Assembly: GCA_009924135.1 (NCBI GenBank)
Contig: RFSE01000006.1
Coordinates: forward strand, 1-64,000
Reading direction: 5' to 3'
From: Pseudomonadota bacterium
GTDB lineage: Bacteria; Verrucomicrobiota; Verrucomicrobiia; Limisphaerales; SXTU01
DNA length: 64,000 nt
Every line of letters starts with the position of its first letter. Position 1 is the stretch's first letter. The translations under genes and the position numbers were made by a program. This document shows positions 50,408 through 58,738 of this stretch, piece after piece. The notes under the pieces are model-generated. The model ran no database searches. It saw only the letters and a list, made by a program, of their open reading frames with translations, and was not told where the DNA came from.

Positions 50408-50575
50408 CCCGTGGCAGCAGGCATCTTGCCTGCCGTAGAGCCGGGCGTCCCGCCCGGCGGAAGGAAGGCCACCCTGCGAGAGACCCTGTGAACATCGCGG
50501 CACACCCACCCTGGGTTGCGTTTCTTCCGGGCGGCAAGATGCCCGCCCTCTACGTCAGGCGGGACGCCTGACGCC
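50408..50575. repeat. palindromic element of the A family (see 37880-38757)
   Basis: gtggcagcaggcatcttgcctgccgtagagccgg ... ggcggcaagatgcccgccctctacgtcaggcgggacgcctgacgcc. Confidence 0.8.
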
Positions 50576-50695
50576 ACCTTGGTAGGGCGAGCATCTCAGA
50601 CAGCACACAGAAACTCGCTCCGTTCGCGCTTCATTCGTTGGCAGATGGGGTTCGACGGAGTCTCACTCCACCGCTCGACAGGCGTACACAAGCCA

Positions 50696-50769
50696 GTAGG
50701 AGACGACGTGAGGAGTCTCTATCTAAAATGTGGGACTCAAGTGCGAAGACTGAGACACTCTGCACCTAC
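50696..50769. repeat. intergenic copy of the gtaggagacgacgtgaggagtctc palindrome (degenerate right arm)
   Basis: left arm matches elements inside ileS and CDS 4166-7360. Confidence 0.75.
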
Positions 50770-50781
50770 TCCCGCAAATGG

Positions 50782-53436
50782 CTACTTATTCGCCGTGGCG
50801 GCTGGTGCAGACGGTGACTCGGCTGTAAGCGTGTAGATGCGGCTGCCGAAAGTGTCAACGAGTGTGGAGGTCAGAAAGAGCACTCGGCGTGGAGGTTGGG
50901 CTCGCGGTTGAGCATTTGCTGTGGCAGGCTCCGAGAGTTTCAGCATCACTGTCTGTGCGTCCCAGGCGACACACTCCGCGCGAGAGATCGTCTTGCCATC
51001 ACGCGTGACGGCCAAGTCCATGCTGATGTATCCATCAAAACGTGCAATTGGCCGGACCTCCAATATCAAGCCCTGTGCGAAACCGCCTTCGGTCTTGATC
51101 TTTGGAAGTTCGATTACAGCCTGTTCACCGGATCGGGTCGTCACCTTGGGCAAGGACCTTACACTTCCTGTTTCGAACTGTTCCAAGGTGCGCATGGTCG
51201 CAGCGAACTGTCGCGTGTTGAAGATGCCGGTAATGACCGCCAATGGCACGGCATTGGCGCGCACTTGTTTATTGGTCACGCTCCCCGAGGAGGCGAATGG
51301 GCTGTCGGGCAACGCGGATCGTGGGAGGGAACAGTTTGGGATTGTTGGGTTCGGCCCGTTCGATGCCGAAGGTTGGTTGATAACGGCATTTGCATTGAAC
51401 CAGTCACAGCCCACCACCTTGTCATTGTTCTCGTCCACCACCACAAACCTAGCCTGAATCATTACTTGCGGCGGCTTGATGTTAAGCGACTCAGGGATGC
51501 GGTCCAAATCCTCCAACGATGCGCGGATGAGAAGCTGGCCAGTGCGGTCATTGAAGTAAACCTGTGTGGCATCCGACTCATCAAACCGGTTGGTTACAAC
51601 GATATCCTTCCTAATTACGTCCCGGAGGTAATCGCGCATAAAGAGATTCACTTGGTCCGTGTAATTTGCAGCCCCGGCTACGCTCGAAGGCCCGTGTACA
51701 GTTCGATTGCCTATTGGCCGGATCCTGCTTGTGACCGAGTTAGCCACAGCACCGGCCATTTTCTGGAGGTCTTGCACAAAAGCATCCGGATCCACTTTAA
51801 ACGTCCGCACGAATACGTTCGGCTTCTCCGGCAGCCAGGGCGTGAGGACGACACCATGATCCTCGACGGTGTATTTCATTCCACCGATCCGCCAATGCTC
51901 TTTCGTGTACACTGGTGTCGTCAGGCAAATCAAATCCAAGGCCTGGCGGAGGGATAAATTCTTGATCGGTATATTGCTGCCAACCAACGTAGTATTGAAG
52001 TCGGAGTCCGGTTGATTCGTGGCGGATTTAACAGTTTCCCGGGACGTAGCCGCCCGGACGGTTTCAATTGCCAGCTTGTTGAAAAATAATTTCACCCCCT
52101 GCTTCTCCGGGTCAAACAGCCTCGCCTCGTGGTTGAGCACTTTGACGACATCTGGCAACGGCAGACCGGCGCAAGAGAATTCCGGCAAGATGATTTCGTC
52201 GAGCTTGCCCTGAATGCGCTCCGTGCCCTTGCTGCTGGGCTTGGGATAGGGGGCAGAGTTGTTTGTGCGGTCATTGACAATTGGGTTAGGCAGAGAATTC
52301 GTTGGAAGTGTCGGCGCGGCGTTGGTTCCGTTCCGCACGGGCGACGGCAACTTCTGAATCGCCTGCTCGATGGCGTGCAGGTCGATAGTGGTGCCGCGGG
52401 CGAGAAGGAGGCCATTCTCCGGATAGTACGTCACGCGTGCGCTGGCGTTCGATTCGCTGAGGCTGGTGACGCCGGCGGACTGGAAGTATTGGCGGACGAG
52501 CGCATTGACCTCGGTGAGCGTGCGCTGGGTGGCTGGGGCGGTCGCGGCGATCGCCGCCCGCACGGGACCGGTGGTGGAGGAGGCGGGCTGGTTCTGACCG
52601 GCGGCACCGGTGCTGTTGCCGCCATTGGCGGTCGCGCCCAGCACCGGACTGCCCACCACGCCTTGCAGGCCTTGCATAAACGTGTTCGGGTCCAAGCGAA
52701 ACATCCGCGTGTAGTACGCCACCGGCCCGCGCGGGATGAAGGCGATGGCGTACTCCTCCACGCTGAACACCATGGGCACCTCCGCGGTCTTGCAGATGAC
52801 ATCCAGCGCATGACGCAGCGTGAGCTCCTTCAGCGGCCGGCCCACGCGGATGAGGCCCTCGCTCAAGGCCACGGGGCGAGCCACGGGCACCGGATTGCCA
52901 TTGGCATCGAGCAATGGCAACTGCGGCGACACGTCGTTGATCAGGAAATTCAGGCCCTTCTCCTCCGGGTCGAATTTCTTCGCATCCTCCGAGAGCCGCT
53001 TGACCACCTCCGCCAGCGGCACGCCGTCGAAGTGGACTTCGGGCAGGATGATTTCATCGAGCTTGCGGCTGAGGCGATGCGCGCCTCCACTGCTCCAAGT
53101 CAGGGACGGTCGCGCGCCAGGGTTGCGCACGGCGGGATTGGGTCCGGTAGTTTCTTGGGGGTTAGGCGAATCAGCGGCCAATTGCGTCCCGGTTACAACC
53201 GACGACAGGAGGCCCCGGGTCAATTCTAAACTCCGAATTCCGAATTCAATATTGGGCAGCGGGCTGCCCAATGCGGTGCCTGCGCCCTTCTTTGGCAAGT
53301 CGGCTTGGGACTGTGGTTGCCCGGCAATGACGACAAGTTCGGTGACGGCAAACAGCCAGGTAAATGTCTTGGCCCAACGGACTAAGCGGAAGCAGAGTGG
53401 GTGCTTGGCCATGCGATGGAATTTGGGAGTGCGCAT
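50782..53436 (-). CDS. secretin-like protein with duplicated N-terminal STN-like modules
   Basis: two homologous modules KLDEIILPEVHFDGVPLAEVVKRLSEDAKKFDPEEKGLNF / KLDEIILPEFSCAGLPLPDVVKVLNHEARLFDPEKQGVKL; C-terminal PPQVMIQARFVVVDEN and SLPKVTTRSGEQAVIELPK. Confidence 0.75.
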   Translation of the reverse strand: MRTPKFHRMAKHPLCFRLVRWAKTFTWLFAVTELVVIAGQPQSQADLPKKGAGTALGSPLPNIEFGIRSLELTRGLLSSVVTGTQLAADSPNPQETTGPNPAVRNPGARPSLTWSSGGAHRLSRKLDEIILPEVHFDGVPLAEVVKRLSEDAKKFDPEEKGLNFLINDVSPQLPLLDANGNPVPVARPVALSEGLIRVGRPLKELTLRHALDVICKTAEVPMVFSVEEYAIAFIPRGPVAYYTRMFRLDPNTFMQGLQGVVGSPVLGATANGGNSTGAAGQNQPASSTTGPVRAAIAATAPATQRTLTEVNALVRQYFQSAGVTSLSESNASARVTYYPENGLLLARGTTIDLHAIEQAIQKLPSPVRNGTNAAPTLPTNSLPNPIVNDRTNNSAPYPKPSSKGTERIQGKLDEIILPEFSCAGLPLPDVVKVLNHEARLFDPEKQGVKLFFNKLAIETVRAATSRETVKSATNQPDSDFNTTLVGSNIPIKNLSLRQALDLICLTTPVYTKEHWRIGGMKYTVEDHGVVLTPWLPEKPNVFVRTFKVDPDAFVQDLQKMAGAVANSVTSRIRPIGNRTVHGPSSVAGAANYTDQVNLFMRDYLRDVIRKDIVVTNRFDESDATQVYFNDRTGQLLIRASLEDLDRIPESLNIKPPQVMIQARFVVVDENNDKVVGCDWFNANAVINQPSASNGPNPTIPNCSLPRSALPDSPFASSGSVTNKQVRANAVPLAVITGIFNTRQFAATMRTLEQFETGSVRSLPKVTTRSGEQAVIELPKIKTEGGFAQGLILEVRPIARFDGYISMDLAVTRDGKTISRAECVAWDAQTVMLKLSEPATANAQPRAQPPRRVLFLTSTLVDTFGSRIYTLTAESPSAPAATANK

Positions 53437-53746
53437 GCCGGAGCCGGCCGGAATTGGCGTTTCGCGTTACGGATTACGCGTTAAGAATAACGCTTCTTGG
53501 TGGTATTAGTGCTCTGATCAATACTCCCCTGCCCGTTAAATGATCAAGCATCAGTTTCCGGGCTGACTCTGGGCTTGTTTCCGAGGGTTGATGGACTAAC
53601 CTTGGGGCACTGAAATCCCGCCGCTGTCCGGCGTGGTTCGATATCGTGGTGATGTTGCATCCATTGCGTTCACGCCGGTTTCACTGGCTGCTTCCGGCCG
53701 CCCTCGTCCGCGTCCGGGTGGACGCCGGGCCGTGTCCCCGTCCAGC

Positions 53747-55354
53747 ATGAAGACCATCACGCTCATCCAACGGCTGCGCCGGGGCTTCGGGACGTTGTTT
53801 CTGGTGGCCGTGTTGTGCGGGACCGCCGTCGCCTGGCAGGCTTGGCGGTCCGTGGACCGGCAATTTGAGGCGGAACGGCTGCGGGGCCAGGCGACGACCC
53901 TGGCGGAGCGGATGCGGTTTGCGACCCTGCAAATGGGCGAGGCGTTGCTTGGCGTGCTGCTGGAGCCGCAAAACCAGGCGGAGCGGGGTCGCAAACTCAA
54001 GGCCGACGAGGAATTGCGCCGCACCATCGCCGAGTTGCGCACCTTGCTGCGGAACCAGCCAGATGCGTTGCGCAAGGCGCTGGAAGACGTCAGCGACCTG
54101 GACACCCGGGAACTGAACATAATCGAGAACCGGGTGCTGGCGCTGGTTTTGACGAATCCGGCGCAGGCGCGTACGGAATACACTGAACAATACCTGCCCA
54201 CGCGCCGGCGACAGGAACAATTGCTGGATGAGTTTATCAACCGCGCGGGCCGGATCGGCGCGGGCGAACTGGACTGGTATCGCATTGCCCTCGGTGCGCT
54301 GGGGGCGCTGCTGGTGGTGGCAGCCACGGGGACGTTCCTGACCTACCGGACCGAAGTGGCCTTCAACAACTCGCTGGAGGCCCTGTGGCAAGGCGTGGAC
54401 CGGTTACGCACCGGCGTGCTGAATGAACCGATCCGGTTAAACGAACGCAACGAATGCACCTTGCTGGCTGAGAGTCTCAACCGCCTGGGCACGGAGATGG
54501 CGGAACTGGCCGGGCAACTGCGCCAGTCGGGAGGCGAGGTGCTGACGGTGAACAACCGCCTGGGAGCCGCGTTGGGCACCACCAAACAGCACGTCTCGGA
54601 AATGGGAAACTCTGCGGTCCAGCTGGCCGCCTCCGCCCGGCGCGTGCTCAACACCGCCGGCGAGCTGTCCCGCACCATCCATTCCGTCTCCCTCGTCGCC
54701 GATCAAACCGCGATGCTGACGGATTCCAGCCAGATAGGACTCACGCGCATGAGCCAGAAGATGGAAGCCATCCACCGCGCCGCCGATGGCATCAACGCGA
54801 AGCTTGGCATCCTCAACGAAAAAGCCGCCAACATCAGCCAGGTCATCACCACGATGGCGAAGGTGGCGGACCAGACCAACCTGCTCTCGCTGAACGCCGC
54901 CATCGAGGCGGAAAAAGCCGGCGAGTACGGCCGCGGCTTCGCGGTGGTCGCCACCGAGATACAACGGCTGGCCGACCAGACCGCCGTGGCCGCCGAGGAC
55001 ATCGAACAGACGGTGCGCGAGATGCAGGCCGCCGTGACCGCCGGCGTGATGGGCATGGACAAATTTGCGGACGAGGTCCGGCAGGGCGTGGGCGACGTGC
55101 ACAAGGTGGGCGAGCAGTTGGGCCGGGTTCTCCAACACGTGCAGGCCATCACCCCGCAGATCGAGTCCGTCAACACCACCATGAACGCGCATACCGAGAG
55201 CGCCCGGCAGATTTCCGAGGCCACCACCAAGTTCGGCGACTTCTCCCGGGCCACGACCGATTCCCAACGGCAGGCTTGGGTGGCGTTGGGCGAGTTCGAG
55301 TCCGCCGCCCGCCGCATCCAAGAGCGGACCGCCCGTTTCAAACTCAATACCTGA
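53747..55354 (+). CDS. methyl-accepting chemotaxis protein
   Basis: LLSLNAAIEAEKAGEYGRGFAVVATEIQRLADQTAVAAEDIEQTV hairpin tip. Confidence 0.92.
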   Translation: MKTITLIQRLRRGFGTLFLVAVLCGTAVAWQAWRSVDRQFEAERLRGQATTLAERMRFATLQMGEALLGVLLEPQNQAERGRKLKADEELRRTIAELRTLLRNQPDALRKALEDVSDLDTRELNIIENRVLALVLTNPAQARTEYTEQYLPTRRRQEQLLDEFINRAGRIGAGELDWYRIALGALGALLVVAATGTFLTYRTEVAFNNSLEALWQGVDRLRTGVLNEPIRLNERNECTLLAESLNRLGTEMAELAGQLRQSGGEVLTVNNRLGAALGTTKQHVSEMGNSAVQLAASARRVLNTAGELSRTIHSVSLVADQTAMLTDSSQIGLTRMSQKMEAIHRAADGINAKLGILNEKAANISQVITTMAKVADQTNLLSLNAAIEAEKAGEYGRGFAVVATEIQRLADQTAVAAEDIEQTVREMQAAVTAGVMGMDKFADEVRQGVGDVHKVGEQLGRVLQHVQAITPQIESVNTTMNAHTESARQISEATTKFGDFSRATTDSQRQAWVALGEFESAARRIQERTARFKLNT

Positions 55355-55366
55355 TCCCGCCTGGCC

Positions 55367-57421
55367 ATGAAAAAACTCAAAGTCCGGCAAAAACTGATGC
55401 TCTTGGGGGGGTTGTTCTCCCTGCCGTTTCTGGCTGTCCTGATTTATGATCTGGCCTTCAAAAAGGCCCGGCATGACTGGGTTATACCGAAGGCCGAAAT
55501 CGCGGCCGTCAGCGTCCAGCCTGCCCTGCTCAAGTTGTGTCACGAGTTGCAGGTTTATCGGGATCTCGGACACGCCGTTGCCAACACCAACGAGGTGCTG
55601 CGGCCGCTGTTTGACCTGCAGCCAGAAGTCGTAAAACAGGCCATCAGCAGCGCGGACCTGGCGATCAGTCCGACCAACAACCCGCCCACCGAATTGATCG
55701 AAGGACTGGAGGATGAGTGGCGCAAACTCAAGGAGCAGATCGAGACCACGCTCAAACGCCCCGCTCCGGACAAGCCGGCGCAGGCCTACGCCGAACGGTC
55801 CAAGCTCATTGACGACACCCGGGCCCTGGCGAGTTTTGTCGGCGACAAATCCGGCCTGAGCGACGAATCCAGCGAGGCCCGGTATCACCTCATGACCGCG
55901 ATTCAATGGCGCGGCCCGGACCTGCTCGTCGCGTTGGCCAATGCCCGGGGAATTTGCAACGGACTGGCCTCGCGGGGCACCACGGTGGCGCAAACGGACA
56001 ATCAGAAGGCGGAGTTCGAGGAGCTGGCGCGGAACCTGCAAAACATCGAAAACGCCCTGACCAGTTCTGAAGGGACGCTGTTCACGGCGGTGGCCTGGGT
56101 CATGAACAAGCGAATTGGCCTGAAGCCGCGCTTTGAAAGCGAGTACCGCGTCGCGCTGGATACGGTGGGCGACGCTGCCAAAGACATCCGCCACACCTTG
56201 TCGGAGAAAAGAGCGGACCTGTCGGCGAAAGATTTCCACGAGAAGCTCACCCGGGCGACCACCGCAGTGCTCCGGCTGGAAGACAAGGTCGCCCAGACCC
56301 TGATCGAGGAGTTTAAGACGCAGATCGACCATTTCAAAGTGGATGCCCTGCAAGAGGTGGCCAAATTCACCCTGAGCCTGACGGTCGTGCTGGGTTTCAT
56401 CTGGTCCATAAGCAATGGCATTACCGGGCCGCTGGACGAAGTGGTCGAGGCGGCCGACCAGATTGCCGAAGGTGACCTGACCGTCAACGTCTCTTCGCAG
56501 GACCGCGGCGACGAAATGGGCAACCTGCTCCGGGCGCTCCAACGGATGGTGCGCAGCCTCAATGACATCGTCGGGCAGGTGCAGAAATCCGGCCTGCAAG
56601 TCAACACCTCGGTCAACCAGATTTCCGTGACCGGAAAACAGCAGCAGGCCACGGCGAACGAGATCGCTGCCACCACCACCGAGATCGGGGCGACCGCGAA
56701 GGAGATTTCCGCCACCTCGCTGGAACTGGTGAACATGATGAAGGACGCTACCGACGTGGCCGAGGACACCGCCGCGCTGGCCAACAAGGGGCAGGAAGGA
56801 TTGTCCCGCATGCGCGAGACCATGACCCAGCTCACGGATGCCGCCGGCCTCATCCAGGCCAAGCTGGCCGTGCTCAACGAAAAGGCCGCCAACATCAACC
56901 AGGTGGTCACGGCCATCACGAAGATTGCCGATCGCACCAACTTGCTGTCCCTAAACGCCGCCATCGAAGCGGAGAAGGCCGGCGAATATGGCCGTGGGTT
57001 CTCGGTCGTCGCCACCGAGATCCGCCGGCTGGCCGATCAGACGGCTGTGGCCACTTATGACATCGAGCAGATGGTGAAGGAGATGCAGGCCGCCGTGTCG
57101 GCCGGCACGCTGGGGATGAACCAGACCGCCGAGGACATTCGCAGCGGCGTCAAAGAGGTCCAGGCGGTCGGCGCCCAGCTCGCCCAGATCATCCAGCAGG
57201 TCCAGGCCCTGGCCCCGCGCTTTGAGTTGGTCAACTCCGGCATGCAATCGCAGGCCACGGGCGGCCAGCAGATCAGCGATTCCCTGACCCAGCTCACCAA
57301 GGCCGTCCAACAAACCGCCCAGTCGCTGGACCAATCCAACCAGGCCATCGAACAACTCAAGAGCACGGCCTACGCCCTGCGCGAAGGCGTGGCGCGCTTC
57401 AAACTGCCGGGGGGAAGATGA
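55367..57421 (+). CDS. methyl-accepting chemotaxis protein with HAMP
   Basis: GPLDEVVEAADQIAEGDLTVNVSSQDRGDEMGNLLRAL; LLSLNAAIEAEKAGEYGRGFSVVATEIRRLADQTAVA. Confidence 0.93.
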   Translation: MKKLKVRQKLMLLGGLFSLPFLAVLIYDLAFKKARHDWVIPKAEIAAVSVQPALLKLCHELQVYRDLGHAVANTNEVLRPLFDLQPEVVKQAISSADLAISPTNNPPTELIEGLEDEWRKLKEQIETTLKRPAPDKPAQAYAERSKLIDDTRALASFVGDKSGLSDESSEARYHLMTAIQWRGPDLLVALANARGICNGLASRGTTVAQTDNQKAEFEELARNLQNIENALTSSEGTLFTAVAWVMNKRIGLKPRFESEYRVALDTVGDAAKDIRHTLSEKRADLSAKDFHEKLTRATTAVLRLEDKVAQTLIEEFKTQIDHFKVDALQEVAKFTLSLTVVLGFIWSISNGITGPLDEVVEAADQIAEGDLTVNVSSQDRGDEMGNLLRALQRMVRSLNDIVGQVQKSGLQVNTSVNQISVTGKQQQATANEIAATTTEIGATAKEISATSLELVNMMKDATDVAEDTAALANKGQEGLSRMRETMTQLTDAAGLIQAKLAVLNEKAANINQVVTAITKIADRTNLLSLNAAIEAEKAGEYGRGFSVVATEIRRLADQTAVATYDIEQMVKEMQAAVSAGTLGMNQTAEDIRSGVKEVQAVGAQLAQIIQQVQALAPRFELVNSGMQSQATGGQQISDSLTQLTKAVQQTAQSLDQSNQAIEQLKSTAYALREGVARFKLPGGR

Positions 57422-57423
57422 GG

Positions 57424-57540
57424 GGAGAATCCAGTATCCAGAATCAAGAAGTCAGGAGTCAGAAGACAGGGCTTCGGCTAGCTTCGGCTTCGGGCTTCCT
57501 CCCCCTGACTCCTGAATTCTGACTCCTGAATCTCCCCCCC
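57424..57540. repeat. inverted repeat with heptad arms between MCP and CheW genes
   Basis: ggagaatccagtatccagaatcaagaagtcaggagtcag ... ctgactcctgaattctgactcctgaatctcc. Confidence 0.75.
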
Positions 57541-57541
57541 G

Positions 57542-57985
57542 ATGCTCTTCCTCGTCTTCCAAGTCGGTGCCGATCGCTACGCGCTGGAGGCGGTGCGGAT
57601 CATCGAGGTGCTGGCCATGGTGGAACTGCAAAAGATCGCCGGGGCACCAGTCGGCACGGCGGGTGAATTTGTCTATCGGGGCGAGTCGGTGCCAGTGCTG
57701 GACTTGTGCCTCCTGACGCTGGGCCGCTCGTCCAACCTGCGCCTGAGCACGCGCATCATCCTGCTCCGGCACGAAGCCCAGGGCGGCGGGCAAAAGCCGC
57801 TGGGCCTGATCGCCGAACACGCCACCGAATTGGTGACCAAGGGGCTCGGAGAATTCACCTCCGTGGGGGACGCGCTCGTCGCGTCGGATCCGCGTGGCCG
57901 GCTCCGCCTGCTGCAGCTCGACAAGCTGCTCAGCCCCGAGTTGCGCGACCTGCTGGCGGTGTATTATTTCACCCAGACACTTTAG
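57542..57985 (+). CDS. cheW: CheW-family protein, WspB-like
   Basis: MLFLVFQVGADRYALEAVRIIEVLAMVELQKIAGAPVGTAGEFVYRGESVPVLDLCLLTLGR. Confidence 0.88.
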   Translation: MLFLVFQVGADRYALEAVRIIEVLAMVELQKIAGAPVGTAGEFVYRGESVPVLDLCLLTLGRSSNLRLSTRIILLRHEAQGGGQKPLGLIAEHATELVTKGLGEFTSVGDALVASDPRGRLRLLQLDKLLSPELRDLLAVYYFTQTL

Positions 57986-57988
57986 TCG

Positions 57989-58738
57989 ATGCTCGCAGAC
58001 TTCAAAACCCGTCGCCGTAGCGAGGCCGCCGTCACGGCTCCGCCCGCCCCGAGCACGCAGGCCGTGGCCTTGGATGCGCCCCGGCCAATGGTGGACTGCT
58101 GGCAACACATCGGGGTCTGGGGCAACGGTTCATGCGTGGAGCTGAAGACGCATCTGCATTGCCGCAACTGCCCCACGTATGCGGCAGCGGCCATGCGTTT
58201 TCTCGACGCCCGCCCGCCCGCCGGCTACCGGCGGGAGTGGACCGAGCACCTGGCCGAAACCACGACCACCGTCGCTGCAGGCACGGCCTTGCTCGTCTTC
58301 CGGATTGGCGATGAATGGCTCGCCCTGGGCATCGGAGTCATGGAGGAAGTCGGCGAAAGCCGGCCCATCCACTCCCTGCCCCACCGGCGCGAAGGGGTCC
58401 TGCTCGGGGTGGTAAACGTCCGGGGCGAACTGCTCGCCTGCGTGTCCGTGGGCCGGCTGCTGGGCATCGATCGCGGCGTGGGCAGAGGCAGCGCCCTGCC
58501 TGATAAATCTTCCGGCCGGTTGCTGGTGGTGCGTCACGCCGGTGAACGCTACGCCTTTCCGGTTACGGAGGTGCGCGGCGTCCAGCACCTCGTCCTGCCC
58601 GACGCAGCGCCCGCACCCGCGCCGGATGATCAGGTCATGGGAGCTGCCGGCCGGGGCCGGGTCGAGTGGCGCGGCCGGAGTGTCTGCTGCCTGGATGAAG
58701 CGAAGCTGTTCGCCACCTTGAACCGGAGCCTCGCATGA
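57989..58738 (+). CDS. cheW: CheW-family protein with N-terminal cysteine cluster, WspD-like
   Basis: DCWQHIGVWGNGSCVELKTHLHCRNCPTYAAAAMRFLDA then CheW domain. Confidence 0.88.
   Translation: MLADFKTRRRSEAAVTAPPAPSTQAVALDAPRPMVDCWQHIGVWGNGSCVELKTHLHCRNCPTYAAAAMRFLDARPPAGYRREWTEHLAETTTTVAAGTALLVFRIGDEWLALGIGVMEEVGESRPIHSLPHRREGVLLGVVNVRGELLACVSVGRLLGIDRGVGRGSALPDKSSGRLLVVRHAGERYAFPVTEVRGVQHLVLPDAAPAPAPDDQVMGAAGRGRVEWRGRSVCCLDEAKLFATLNRSLA

Noticed and set aside
54437-56599. 720-aa minus-strand ORF
   Set aside because: Shadow spanning both MCP genes, whose sense-strand reading is unambiguous.
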